NCBI RefSeq assembly: GCF_014645795.1
Contig: NZ_BMMK01000020.1
Location: 49,594 to 113,593 of the forward strand
Direction of reading: 5' to 3'
DNA from: Longimycelium tulufanense
GTDB taxonomy: Bacteria; Actinomycetota; Actinomycetes; Mycobacteriales; Pseudonocardiaceae
DNA length: 64,000 nucleotides
A program made the translations under genes and the position numbers. The stretch's first letter is position 1, and the number at the start of each line of letters is the position of its first letter. Positions 53,168 to 63,477 of this stretch are shown in pieces. The notes beneath the pieces were generated by a model that saw nothing but the letters and a program-made list of their open reading frames with translations, was not told the origin of the DNA and did not search any database.

Positions 53168-54463
53168 TCAGCTTTCGAGCAGCTGCTGCCCCACGTAGCC
53201 GCCCTTCGGGGCGGCCGGTGGAATCGCGTACAGGCCACTCGCCTCGTGCGCGATGAACTTGTTGAGCGCGTCGCCGGCCTTGGCCAGCTTCTCCATCACG
53301 GGGATGAAACCACGTCGCGGATCGGCCTGGAACGCCAGGAAGAGCAGGCCCGCGTCACGGGTACCGTCCGCGCGGTACCCGTCGTCGTAGTTGAAGGGGC
53401 GTCGGTACATCCGGGCCCCGCCGTTCTTGGTGGGGCTGGCCAGCCGGATGTGCGCGTCCAGGGGCACCGCGTGCCGCCCGTCGGGGCGCTTGAGTACCAG
53501 GTCCACCTGGTCCTCAAGGCGCTGCCGGCCCAGCGGAGCGCCGGTCGCGGTACTCCGGCCGATCACGTCGTCCCGCCGCTGCACCGGCTGGGCGAACCAG
53601 TCGTCCAGCACCATCCGGATGCGCCGTACCACCAGGTACGTGCCGTTGACCATCCACTGTGGACGAGCCCACTCCGGGACCCACACCGTGGTGTCGAACA
53701 GCCCGGTACCGGGCTCGGGGTTGTTGACGCCGTCGACCTGGCCCATCAGGTTGCGGGCGGGCGGGTTCGGCCCGGACCTCGCCTCCAGCGCGCGGAAACC
53801 GTTCTGCGCCCAGCGCAACCGCAACGCGCCACCGCTCGCCCGGCGAAGCAGGTCTGCCGCGCCGCTGGCCACCAGCTCGTCCTCCGCACACACCTGCAGC
53901 AGCACGTCGCCATCGCCGCGTGCGGCATCGAGCTGGTCACCGGGGAACTCCGGCATGTCCACCAGCTGCTCGGGCCGCTGACCGTCAAGCCCGAGCTTGC
54001 CAAGCAGGCTGGCGCCGAACCCGATCGTCACGGTGGCGTCGCGGGTGTCCAAACCGGCGAAGGGCTCGGCCCGCTCGGCACGACCCAGATCCCCGCTGCG
54101 CAGCTGGTCGGTGACCTGTTGCCACTCGGCCAGCACCCGCGCCAGCGCGCGGCGGTCCTTCCCCTCGGCGACGGCCGGGTCGAGATCGAAGGCGAGCAGC
54201 CTCAGCTGCGCGGGCAACGGAGTGGCCACGCCCGGCTGCCGGCGCGGATCGGCCGGCGGCGCAGGCGCACCCGAGGTGGGGGTGGGTGCGGCCGGTTCCG
54301 GCTCGCGGGCCGCGGTGACGCCGGCGCCCAGCGCCGCTCCGGTCACTCCGGCGGCGCCGAGCAGGCCGAACAGCCGGCGGCGCCCGAGCGCGGACTGGGC
54401 TGCCGTCGGCTGCTCGTCCGGACGACCCTCGTCGGTGCCCGGGCCGTCAGTGCCCGTTGCCAT
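53168..54463 (-). CDS. Tat-exported dye-decolorising (DyP) peroxidase
   Basis: DyP peroxidases are haem enzymes exported folded through Tat. The 431-aa protein has the twin-arginine signal GRRRLFGLLGAAGVTGAALG near residues 26-46, then the mature domain. The distal-side motif reads LMGQVDGVNNPEPG, a variant of the usual G-x-x-D-G. The HIRLASPTKNGGARMYRRP stretch carries the proximal haem-ligand histidine, and LLFLAFQADPRRGF follows. It resembles EfeB/DtpA. The ATG at 54463 overlaps the end of the PCuAC gene (54447), so translation is coupled. Its copper-related neighbours suggest the Sco-ECuC-DtpA set known from Streptomyces lividans. Confidence 0.9.
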   Translation of the reverse strand: MATGTDGPGTDEGRPDEQPTAAQSALGRRRLFGLLGAAGVTGAALGAGVTAAREPEPAAPTPTSGAPAPPADPRRQPGVATPLPAQLRLLAFDLDPAVAEGKDRRALARVLAEWQQVTDQLRSGDLGRAERAEPFAGLDTRDATVTIGFGASLLGKLGLDGQRPEQLVDMPEFPGDQLDAARGDGDVLLQVCAEDELVASGAADLLRRASGGALRLRWAQNGFRALEARSGPNPPARNLMGQVDGVNNPEPGTGLFDTTVWVPEWARPQWMVNGTYLVVRRIRMVLDDWFAQPVQRRDDVIGRSTATGAPLGRQRLEDQVDLVLKRPDGRHAVPLDAHIRLASPTKNGGARMYRRPFNYDDGYRADGTRDAGLLFLAFQADPRRGFIPVMEKLAKAGDALNKFIAHEASGLYAIPPAAPKGGYVGQQLLES

Positions 54464-55064
54464 GCCCGTTTGCGCCGTTGCCGGCGGACGCCTCGGCCGA
54501 CCCACCCGGGGTGCTCCTCGGCGCCTGGTCCGGACTGAGCACCGGCAGCTCGGCGGACAGCTTCTTGCCGCTGGCGAACCGCAGCTCGACCGTCACCTTC
54601 TGGCCGGCGGCCAGCTCCCGCTTCAGGTCGACGAGCATCAGGTGCTCCCCACCCGGACGCAGCGCCACGTCCTGGTTCGGCGGCAGCGGGATCTCGTTGA
54701 CCTTCACCATCTTCTCGGCGCCACTGCCGGCGGTCTGCGTGGTGTGCAGCTCGGGCCGGCCGGCGACGTCGGTGACCACGGCGGTCAGCCGGTCCTCGGT
54801 GGCGCCGGTGTTGCGCAGGGTGAAATAGCCGGCGGTGCGGTCCTTCTTCGGCGGGACCTTGACCCAGCCGTCGGTCAGCCGGATGCCGTCGACGGTCGCG
54901 CTGGCCAGCTCGGCGGTCCGGTCCGCGGTGGTCGTGGACCTGAGGACCTTCGGCGTCGTGGTGGTCGCCACCGTGCTGGCCTCCTCGCTGTTGCTGCAGG
55001 CGGTCAGCAGGGCGGTCGCGGCCAGGGCGGCAGCCGCGGCCCACCGGATTCTGGCGTGCGCCAT
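54447..55064 (-). CDS. PCuAC-type copper chaperone lipoprotein
   Basis: Extracytoplasmic PCuAC proteins bind Cu(I) and pass it to Sco and cytochrome oxidase or other cuproenzymes. The 205-aa protein has a lipobox, LLTAC (C23), and the full copper motif: H-T-x10-M-x21-H-L-M, running from ELHTTQT to GEHLMLVDL. The C-terminal tail is Gly/His/Asn-rich (GNGANGHGNGH) and may add metal affinity. ATG 55064 is used. It lies 22 bases after the Sco gene and overlaps the DyP gene, which gives a three-gene operon. Confidence 0.92.
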   Translation of the reverse strand: MAHARIRWAAAAALAATALLTACSNSEEASTVATTTTPKVLRSTTTADRTAELASATVDGIRLTDGWVKVPPKKDRTAGYFTLRNTGATEDRLTAVVTDVAGRPELHTTQTAGSGAEKMVKVNEIPLPPNQDVALRPGGEHLMLVDLKRELAAGQKVTVELRFASGKKLSAELPVLSPDQAPRSTPGGSAEASAGNGANGHGNGH

Positions 55065-55086
55065 GGGCGTGGATCTCCTTTTCGGA

Positions 55087-55710
55087 TCAGCGGTCGAGCA
55101 GCGCCCGCAGGTCGGTCAGCATGTCGTCGGAGCTGGCCCCACTGCGGTAGTAACCGGTTGCCTTGGCTTCAGGCGTGTACAGCAGCACCTGGGCGCCGTG
55201 CGTCACCTCGTAGTCACCGCTGTCGTTGGCCTTGGGTGCCTCCAGGCCGATCGCAACGGAGTGGGCTGCCTTGACGATGTCGTCGACCTTCCCGGTGACG
55301 CCCACGAAGTCGGGGTTGAACTGGCGCAGCCACTCGCCGAACGCCTCGGGCGTGTCCCGGTCCGGGTCGGAGGTGACCATCACGACCTGCGCCCGCTTGC
55401 GCTGGCCCTCGTCGAGCTGCTGGTAGGCCCGCGCGATGTCGGCCATCGTCGTGGGGCAGACGTCGGGGCAGTTGGCGTAGCCGAAGTACAGCAGCGTGAC
55501 CTTGCCACGGAACTGCTGCGCGAAGTCGTAGGGCTGGCCCTTCAGATCGACCAGGTCCGGCTTGGGCACGTCCAGCGGCGAGGGGAACGACGCCGCCTTG
55601 AGCTGCGGTGGGGGCGTGGTGGCGGCGGGGCTGTCGGCGTTGCCGGACGAGCAGGACGCCAACAGCAGCGCGGCGCCCAGTGCCACGAGGGCACGTCGCA
55701 GTGCTCGCAT
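55087..55710 (-). CDS. SCO1/SenC-family copper chaperone lipoprotein
   Basis: Sco proteins are thioredoxin-fold copper chaperones for cytochrome oxidase or cuproenzymes. The 207-aa protein has a lipobox (LLLASC, C19), the copper-binding Cys pair in YANCPDVCPTTM and the third ligand, a histidine in EVTHGAQVLLYTP. Flanking FRGKVTLLYFGY and VMVTSDPDRDTPE are standard. ATG 55710 follows GGGAGGAAG and is preferred over the longer in-frame GTG-led start. It leads the Sco-PCuAC-DyP operon; TAGCCT/TACTCG on the minus strand near 55775-55795 may be its promoter. Confidence 0.93.
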   Translation of the reverse strand: MRALRRALVALGAALLLASCSSGNADSPAATTPPPQLKAASFPSPLDVPKPDLVDLKGQPYDFAQQFRGKVTLLYFGYANCPDVCPTTMADIARAYQQLDEGQRKRAQVVMVTSDPDRDTPEAFGEWLRQFNPDFVGVTGKVDDIVKAAHSVAIGLEAPKANDSGDYEVTHGAQVLLYTPEAKATGYYRSGASSDDMLTDLRALLDR

Positions 55711-56389
55711 GCTCTTCCTCCCGCACACATCCGCGGCACTCGTCACGCGCCGCGTCGTCGCGGCCGCCAGGGGACGACCGAGTAGACAGGCTACTCATCG
55801 GATGGGGGGCATTCGGGGGTGGGGCAGGGCCACGCGATCCAGCTCACACGGCCCGCGGAGACAGGCTTCTTCCACCGTGTGGCGCCGTTCGAGGGAACCG
55901 GGCGTGGAGGGCTGGGCGTGTGGCTTCACCTGCCCTGGATGTCGTGCGCCGGCCTGCGGATGGGGACAGCCGCGCAACACGGCCGTGGCATCGGTGAACG
56001 TGCTGGGCCGGGAGGATCGTTCGGTGCGAGGAAACGAGCCTACCCAGGGCAGCCAGCTACCCGACAGAGGGTCTTCTCAACACGCAGGGAATGGTTCTCT
56101 ACTGAAGCCGAGAGATCACCAAAGCGCCGACGCCGGTAGGGAAACGCGCCAAGCCAGCAGGCAGATCAGGACACCCACGGCCGGGAAAGCCGCTCGGCGG
56201 CGAGGGCGCTCGCCGCGAGGGGACGACGCGGGACCCCGTGCTCCGACGAGTCCAAGCCGACCCGAGTCTTCCGCACGCCTCCAGCGTGTGGGACAGGGCC
56301 GACGAGCGCGCGGGGACCACTGATCTTCACTGACTCCACCACCCCCGGGGCACATCAATGCCCGGGCCTGCCTCCAGGCCGCTGGCGGT
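55711..56389. other. Intergenic region (679 bases) between the Sco operon and the aldo/keto reductase
   Basis: The left edge must contain the Sco operon promoter. The rest shows no convincing coding text on either strand and no strong hairpin. It may be a decayed gene. Confidence 0.4.
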
Positions 56390-57247
56390 TCACACCGCGT
56401 CGAGGGCGGCGATCTCGTCGTCGTGCAGGCGCAGCTCGGCCGCGGCCGCCGAGTCCAGGATCGTTTCCGGCCTGCTCGAGCCGGGAATCGGGATCACCAC
56501 CGGGGCCTTGGCCAACATCCACGCCAGGCAGACCCGCTGCGGGCTGACCTCGTGCCGTTGCGCGACCTCGGCGAACGCCCCGTGCTGGGCGCCGAGCTGG
56601 CTGGCGTCGGCCATCCCGCCCAGCGGGCTCCAGGGCAGGAACGCCACCCCCAGCTCGGCACACAGCCGCAACTCCGGCTCGCTGCTGCGGAACGCGGGCG
56701 AGAACTGGTTCTGTACCGCCGCGAGCCGCCCGCCCAGCGTGTCGTTGGCTTCCTTGATCTGCTCGGTGTTGACGTTCGACACCCCCACCGCGCGCACCTT
56801 GCCGGCGTCGAGCAACTCCGCCAGCACACCCACCGACTCCGCGATCGGCACCTTCGGATCCGGACGGTGGAACTGGTAGAGCCCGATCGCCTCGACCCGT
56901 AGCCGGCGCAGCGACTCCTCACACGCCGTGCGCAGGTACTTGGGGTGCCCGTTGAGATCCCACGAGCCGTCCGCACCGCGGGTGTGACCACCTTTGGTCG
57001 CCACCAGCACGTCCGCGCCCAGCGGATGGTTGTGCAGTGCTTCGGCGACCAGTTCCTCGTTGTGCCCGAAGTCGTCGGCGCCCAGCGAGTACGCGTCGGC
57101 GGTGTCGATCAGCGTGACACCGACCTCGAGGGCCGCGTGGATCGTGTCGATCGCCTGCTTGCGGTCGGGCCGGCCGGTGACGGACAGGGGCATGGCACCG
57201 AGCCCGATCGCGGACACGTGCAAGCCCCCGATGCTGCGTTGCTGCAT
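56390..57247 (-). CDS. Aldo/keto reductase
   Basis: This 285-aa (beta/alpha)8-barrel NADPH oxidoreductase reduces carbonyls. It has the family start SIGGLHVSAIGLGAMPLS, the catalytic D-x3-Y in DTADAYS, the lysine in VATKGG, the histidine in LYQFHRPDP, the SNVN segment and the coenzyme-binding PIPGSSRPETI. It belongs to the AKR group around Tas/YghZ-like proteins. ATG 57247 follows GAGGAGGAGGG. Nothing nearby fixes the substrate. Confidence 0.9.
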   Translation of the reverse strand: MQQRSIGGLHVSAIGLGAMPLSVTGRPDRKQAIDTIHAALEVGVTLIDTADAYSLGADDFGHNEELVAEALHNHPLGADVLVATKGGHTRGADGSWDLNGHPKYLRTACEESLRRLRVEAIGLYQFHRPDPKVPIAESVGVLAELLDAGKVRAVGVSNVNTEQIKEANDTLGGRLAAVQNQFSPAFRSSEPELRLCAELGVAFLPWSPLGGMADASQLGAQHGAFAEVAQRHEVSPQRVCLAWMLAKAPVVIPIPGSSRPETILDSAAAAELRLHDDEIAALDAV

Positions 57248-57328
57248 GCCCTCCTCCTCGTCCGGTCGCGGCGACCTCACCGCTTGCAAAGACCAGCTTT
57301 TCCCAACCGCGCCCGCGGCGCCAGCCGG

Positions 57329-57334
57329 TAACGT
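57329..57334 (+). promoter_or_regulatory. -10 element for a leaderless 21-codon leader ORF
   Basis: TAACGT lies 6 bases before ATG 57341. This spacing equals that at 24508 and 29833, so the leader ORF would be translated from a leaderless mRNA. Confidence 0.4.
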
Positions 57335-57340
57335 GCCGTC

Positions 57341-57406
57341 ATGACCACGCCGCGGGTGATCGTCACCGGCTCCCGGTCCGCCGCGACGAGGTGGGCACGG
57401 CCGTGA
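57341..57406 (+). CDS. 21-codon leader ORF coupled to the MutL-like gene
   Basis: The predicted peptide is MTTPRVIVTGSRSAATRWARP. Its TGA (57404-57406) overlaps the MutL-like GTG start at 57403, giving GTGA, so terminating ribosomes could restart on the main gene. The VIVTGSR opening resembles the start of DUF2493/SLOG-type nucleotide-binding proteins, so it might instead be a truncated remnant. Whether it is translated is unknown. Confidence 0.35.
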   Translation: MTTPRVIVTGSRSAATRWARP

Positions 57407-58737
57407 CCAACGTGCTGTGCCTGGACGTTGGATCGACGTGGACGAAGGCCGCCCTGGTCACCCCGGACGGCACGGTGGTGGGCACCGCGCAGCACCGCAC
57501 CACCCCGCCGGAGGTACTGCGCGGCATCGAGGTCGTGTCGGCGGAGCTGGCCGCCGGCGACGGACACCTGCTCGCCTGCTCCTCGGCCGGAGGCGGGCTG
57601 CGGCTGGCCGTGGTGGGCCAGGAGCGGCTGGTCAGTGCCGAGGCGGGCTACCGCGTCGCGCTGTCGGCGGGCGCGAAGGTGGTGCACGTATCCGCGGGCG
57701 AGCTGAGCGGGGCCGGGGTGCGCGAGCTCCGCGCGGCCACCCCCGACGTCGTCCTCCTCGTCGGCGGAACCGACGGTGGCGACACCCGCGTCCTGCTGCA
57801 CAACGCCCGCCGGCTCGCGGCGAACCGGCTTCGCTGCCCGATCGTGCTCGCCGGCAACGGTGCGGTCCGTGCGGAGGCCGCGACGGTGCTGCGGGCGACC
57901 GGCCGCAGGGTCGTGCCTACCGAGAACGTGCTGCCGGACGTGGGTGAGCTGGCGCCCGGACCGGCTCGGACCGCCATCCGGCAGGTCTTCCTCCAACACG
58001 TGATCGGCGGCAAGGGGCTGTCCAGGGGGCCCAGGTTCCGCCAGATGGTCCGCGCCGTCACACCGGACGCCGTCCTGCACGGTGTCTCCCGCCTCGCTGC
58101 GGTGCTGGGTCGCCATCCGGACGCCCCGGGCGCGGTGCTCGTGGTCGATGTCGGCGGCGCCACCACCGATGTCTATTCGGCGGTCTCGGCCACCGACGAC
58201 GAGACGGGGCGGCACACCGTGGAGATGCCACCGGACCGTCGCACGGTCGAGGGTGACCTGGGGATGCGGTGGTCGGCACCGGGCGTGGTGGCCGAAGCCG
58301 CGGCCGAGCGGCTGCTCGAGGACGCCGAACGCGACACGTTGCGCGTGGCGGCGGAGCGGCGGGCCGCGGATGTGCACTGGGTGCCGGACGAGGCAGTGGA
58401 AGCGGAGCGGGACGGGCGGCTGGCGGCGCTGGCCGCGACCGTGGCGTTGCGTCGACACCTGCGGCTCGTCGAAGGCCGGTTGGGGCCGCACGGGGCGGGC
58501 TTGCTCGTGCTCTCCGGCGGCGTCTTCCGGCATGCTCAAGCGGAACTGCTCGGCGCGGTCGAGCAGACCCTGCGCGGCGATCCGGTGCTGCGCCCGGTCC
58601 TCCGCAACGCCCGGCTCGTGGTCGATGCCCGCTACGTCCTCGCGCCCGCCGGCCTGCTGGCGGACAGCGGGCGGATCGAGATCGCCGATGAACTGGTGCG
58701 ACGCCACCTGGCCCACGTCGAGGTGCCGGTCTCGTAG
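57403..58737 (+). CDS. MutL/GlmL-like mutase-associated ATPase (glutamate mutase MutL family)
   Basis: GlmL/MutL proteins are ASKHA-fold ATPases associated with B12-dependent mutases such as glutamate mutase. The 444-aa protein has VLCLDVGSTWTKAALVTPDG (phosphate 1), VVLLVGGTDGGD, VVDVGGATTDVYS (phosphate 2) and the late LVLSGGVFRHAQ. No mutase subunit is encoded nearby, so it is an orphan here. GTG 57403 starts the conserved text; an in-frame GTG lies 12 bases earlier at 57391. The DNA-mismatch-repair MutL is an unrelated protein. Confidence 0.85.
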   Translation: MTNVLCLDVGSTWTKAALVTPDGTVVGTAQHRTTPPEVLRGIEVVSAELAAGDGHLLACSSAGGGLRLAVVGQERLVSAEAGYRVALSAGAKVVHVSAGELSGAGVRELRAATPDVVLLVGGTDGGDTRVLLHNARRLAANRLRCPIVLAGNGAVRAEAATVLRATGRRVVPTENVLPDVGELAPGPARTAIRQVFLQHVIGGKGLSRGPRFRQMVRAVTPDAVLHGVSRLAAVLGRHPDAPGAVLVVDVGGATTDVYSAVSATDDETGRHTVEMPPDRRTVEGDLGMRWSAPGVVAEAAAERLLEDAERDTLRVAAERRAADVHWVPDEAVEAERDGRLAALAATVALRRHLRLVEGRLGPHGAGLLVLSGGVFRHAQAELLGAVEQTLRGDPVLRPVLRNARLVVDARYVLAPAGLLADSGRIEIADELVRRHLAHVEVPVS

Positions 58738-59140
58738 CCCGGCAGCGTGCCGCAGGGAATGTTCACGGAGGCTGCCATCGTGAGAGCACGGCGGGGGCCA
58801 GGGAGGCGGCGATGCGCCCATCGCCACTCCCGCCACAACGACAACTCGCCCTAACCGAGCACCTGTTGAAGCCGGTCCGCCCATGATCGAGTTGGTTGAC
58901 GACACCCTCGCGGTTTGACCCGGAATGGCACGGCGGCCGTACCATCGAAGGAGTCGCTGTTCGCTCGGCTCAGTGACTGCTCGCATTGACCGCCGCGATT
59001 ACGCACAGGTGCGCCACCTGCCACCCGTGTCCGGGCCGCCCATCGCGCTCGATCAGCCCAACCAGTTCCCCGGACACACGTTCCCTCGCATCACACCCGC
59101 CCACACACCAGGGTCAACAGCCAAGATCCTCGGTGATCCT
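58738..59140. other. Intergenic region (403 bases) between convergent genes
   Basis: No gene is supported and no strong terminator hairpin was found by eye. Confidence 0.4.
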
Positions 59141-61597
59141 CTAGTGCGTCGGGGCGTCGTCACTGTCCTTGACCGGCCGCGGCTCCGGCATGCTGGGGAT
59201 CGGCGGACGCAGCACCGCCGGGCGCGACAACACCGTCCGGGTCGGTGGCAGCGCACCGCGCAAGGGACCGTCCGGCACCCGGCGCCGCCGCTCCGGCAGG
59301 CTCGGTTCCGGCTCCAGCCCGGCGGCCACCCCCACGGCAAGATCCCATTCCGGGTCGGCGGTGTAGTCCCGGTGGCCGAGAACGCCCGGGCTCCACCGGC
59401 GGCCGTCGGCGGGCTCGGGCCGTGGGTCGGGTAGCCAGTGGTCGCCGCCGAGCACCAGCGCACCGGTCGCGCTGCGCGCCGCCGGCGGCAACGGGCCATG
59501 CGCACCGTCCTTGCGGAACCCGACACCCAGCAGCTTCCCGCCGTAGACCTGCCGACTCCAGGTGCACACCGCCCCACCCAGCACGTCGGTGCCCCGGCAC
59601 AGCGACCGCCACCGACCGCCCAGCTCGGCGTGCAGCTCGGCCAGGGAGGAGTACGGCACAACCGCGGGGAACGCGCGCGCATACGCCCACTGCAGCTGTG
59701 ACCCCGCCGTCACCAACCCCACCCGAGCCCGGTCCGACTCGGGCAGTGTCCGCAGCAGCCGCGCCACCGTGGCCACCGCCAGCAGGCTGCCCTGGCTGTG
59801 TCCGACCAGAACGACCCGTGTGCCCGGGTGCGCCAGGTGCTCCATCGCCCGCGCCGCCAGCTCCGGAACCACCTTCAACGCGTAGCAGGGCGGCACGATC
59901 GGGTGCGCCTCCCGGGGCCAGAACGCCGCGAGATCGGCGAGCAAGCCCAGCCGGCGCGCGATGTCGGGCTGCCGAGCCGCGAGGTAGACGCCGCGCAGCA
60001 GACCCGCCGCCAGCGCCGCCAGCACCGCCACCCCGACGGCCGACAGCGGGGCCGCCCACGCCGGCATGGCGAGCCGACTGACCGCCACCGCACCCGCCAC
60101 GAGCACGCCAACGGTGAGCGCCGCGGCGGCCCCCAGCACCAGCCGGTGCACGTGGCGATGCTCCAGCTCCGCGAACCACCAGGCGCGGGCTGCCACCCGG
60201 CCGTCTTGTGTCCGGTCCGCGTGCAGCAACCCCAGCTCGGTGTGCGCCGGCCGGTCGGACCGCTCGGCGACGCGGCGCGTCAGCGCGAGGACCAGCACGG
60301 CAACCGACACCCCAGCCACCCACAGCACCGCCCCGACACCCCAGGCCAGCGTGACCCCGCGATACACCACGGGTAACTGCGGTTCCGGCGCGTTGAGCAG
60401 CTCGCGCAGGGCGAACGCCAGGCCGGCGCCGAAACCCGCCCCGAGCAGGCCGGCCACCACCAGGACCGGCGCCGCCATCCAACCGCCGGCCCACGGCCGC
60501 AGCTCGGGCGGCAGGCCCGCCGAGGCCGGCCGGGCCGCCCACGCCGCGAACGCCAGGACCAGCGCCACGACGCCGCCGGCCGCGGCCAGCGCCACGCCGA
60601 GCAGCAACACCGTGTCACCCGAGCCTGGCAGCGGTCCGGCCAGTGGCGGTGCGAAGACCACCGCGGCGACCATGACCAGCGCGCCGGAAGTGATCAGGAC
60701 ACGCCGGGCGAGCGGGCCGAACATTCGGCGTGCGCGGAGTCCGGGACGGGTGGCCGTCGGGTCGTCCAGCACGATCACGCCCGCCCCGGTGACGGCGAGC
60801 AGCACCGCGGACACCACCCACGGTGCCGCCCCGGTGGACGACAGCGGGCCGGCTGGCCCGCCGAGGGTGACGAAGGCCGCGATCGCGAGCGCACCCGTGG
60901 TGTGCAGGGCCCGCAGCGCCGGGGTGTCGGGGTCGGCGACGACGCTCGCCGCGGGCATGTTCGACAGATGCTGGGCCGGCACGGCCGGAGCCGGCTGGTT
61001 CGGCCGCCACTCCACCATCGACACCTTGTGCAACCCGAAGACGACCAAGGCGATGGGCAGCAGCCCGAGCGCGGCGCGCAGCACGTTCGACCCCCGCAGC
61101 CACGAGGGCGCGGCGGGTAAACAGCTCGAACCGGACGAAAGGCATTGTGTCGCCAGTAAATCCACGGTCACGACTGCGAGCTGCGTCACCAACAGCAGCG
61201 TGAGCATCAGTGACAGGAGTCGCAGCAACGCCCGCATCACGGTTCCGGCCATTCGGGCGGCCCGGTTCCCCTCCGGCACCGGAGGCAGCATCCAGTGCGC
61301 CACGTTGGCCAGCGAGAACGGGAACAGCAGGGCCCAGGTGGCCTTGGCCCATCCGCCCGAGGTCATCCGACCCCAGACGTAGCCCTCCACCGTGCGGGGG
61401 ACCGACCGGCCACCGGCCTGCAGCACCGGTCCCGGGGCCGGCCGGCGCATCCGGTCGGCGGGTCGCACCACCCGGCCCACCCCGTCCCCGGCCACGTCCA
61501 CCGCGGCCACCGAGTCGGTCAACGCCTTCGCCGTGGTGCCCAGCACCCCGTGTACCCGCAGTTCGACGACCCGCGTGTCTGGCCCGGGCATGAGCAC
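59141..61597 (-). CDS. Large polytopic membrane protein with a C-terminal serine-hydrolase (lipase-like) motif
   Basis: This 818-aa protein begins with [12 protein letters not shown], an alpha/beta-hydrolase opening strand. It then runs into many hydrophobic helices (about ten between residues 75 and 575), and returns to a hydrolase-like C-terminal part with the nucleophile elbow [19 protein letters not shown]. The active-site acid and histidine are not obvious. The C-terminal 90 residues are Pro/Arg-rich. It may be a membrane lipase or transferase for envelope lipids. GTG 61597 follows GGAGG with a 5-base spacer, better than ATG 61591. I do not know a named family for the whole architecture. 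Confidence 0.72.
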   Translation of the reverse strand: MLMPGPDTRVVELRVHGVLGTTAKALTDSVAAVDVAGDGVGRVVRPADRMRRPAPGPVLQAGGRSVPRTVEGYVWGRMTSGGWAKATWALLFPFSLANVAHWMLPPVPEGNRAARMAGTVMRALLRLLSLMLTLLLVTQLAVVTVDLLATQCLSSGSSCLPAAPSWLRGSNVLRAALGLLPIALVVFGLHKVSMVEWRPNQPAPAVPAQHLSNMPAASVVADPDTPALRALHTTGALAIAAFVTLGGPAGPLSSTGAAPWVVSAVLLAVTGAGVIVLDDPTATRPGLRARRMFGPLARRVLITSGALVMVAAVVFAPPLAGPLPGSGDTVLLLGVALAAAGGVVALVLAFAAWAARPASAGLPPELRPWAGGWMAAPVLVVAGLLGAGFGAGLAFALRELLNAPEPQLPVVYRGVTLAWGVGAVLWVAGVSVAVLVLALTRRVAERSDRPAHTELGLLHADRTQDGRVAARAWWFAELEHRHVHRLVLGAAAALTVGVLVAGAVAVSRLAMPAWAAPLSAVGVAVLAALAAGLLRGVYLAARQPDIARRLGLLADLAAFWPREAHPIVPPCYALKVVPELAARAMEHLAHPGTRVVLVGHSQGSLLAVATVARLLRTLPESDRARVGLVTAGSQLQWAYARAFPAVVPYSSLAELHAELGGRWRSLCRGTDVLGGAVCTWSRQVYGGKLLGVGFRKDGAHGPLPPAARSATGALVLGGDHWLPDPRPEPADGRRWSPGVLGHRDYTADPEWDLAVGVAAGLEPEPSLPERRRRVPDGPLRGALPPTRTVLSRPAVLRPPIPSMPEPRPVKDSDDAPTH

Positions 61598-61692
61598 GGC
61601 TGCCTCCTGGAAAGCTGCGTCGAACCAGCCCGCCGTCGGTGTGGGCCTGCGCCGGCCGATCGGCGACTGATCGGGGCAGGTCCCCATCTTGG

Positions 61693-61702
61693 GCCACGTG
61701 GC
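61693..61702. promoter_or_regulatory. 10-bp palindrome GCCACGTGGC upstream of ahcY
   Basis: The perfect palindrome with a CACGTG core lies 80 bases before the ahcY start, in the divergent gap with the membrane lipase-like gene, a natural operator position. The binding protein is unknown. Confidence 0.35.
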
Positions 61703-61745
61703 AAGGTCACTGTGGCTTTTCTGCGGCAAACGGGTGTAGCGGGGA

Positions 61746-61751
61746 TAGGGT
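61746..61751 (+). promoter_or_regulatory. -10 candidate for ahcY
   Basis: TAGGGT lies 31 bases before the ahcY ATG and upstream of its GGGAAGGAA ribosome-binding site. The -35 region is weak. Confidence 0.35.
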
Positions 61752-61782
61752 CACGGTAGGCACCAGATGGGAAGGAAAGCGC

Positions 61783-63246
<1,464 letters not shown>

Positions 63247-63286
63247 TTCGATCACCCGTTCGAATGGAGCGGGAACAACCTCCTTG

Positions 63287-63330
63287 CGAACCGGCGTGTT
63301 GTCGATCATGATCGATGGCACGCCGGTTCG
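63287..63330. terminator. Long hairpin downstream of ahcY
   Basis: CGAACCGGCGTG pairs with CACGCCGGTTCG. The interior continues by three GU pairs into the 14-base palindrome TCGATCATGATCGA, giving about 21 stacked pairs. Confidence 0.75.
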
Positions 63331-63477
63331 TGCACGGCGCGACAACTGAACATCACTTGACTGGACGAATCTCGCGGCCCGGTTGGTAGTCCGGGCGGTC
63401 GCACATCGCGGCTCGTTGTCCCGTTCCGGGAAACCAGGACGGCCAGGTCTGCTACGGCATACCTGGAGGTACCTGAG

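Noticed and set aside
61598..61782. Possible SAH riboswitch upstream of ahcY
   Set aside because: No pattern matching the known conserved SAH riboswitch core was visible; only a palindrome and a -10 candidate are seen.
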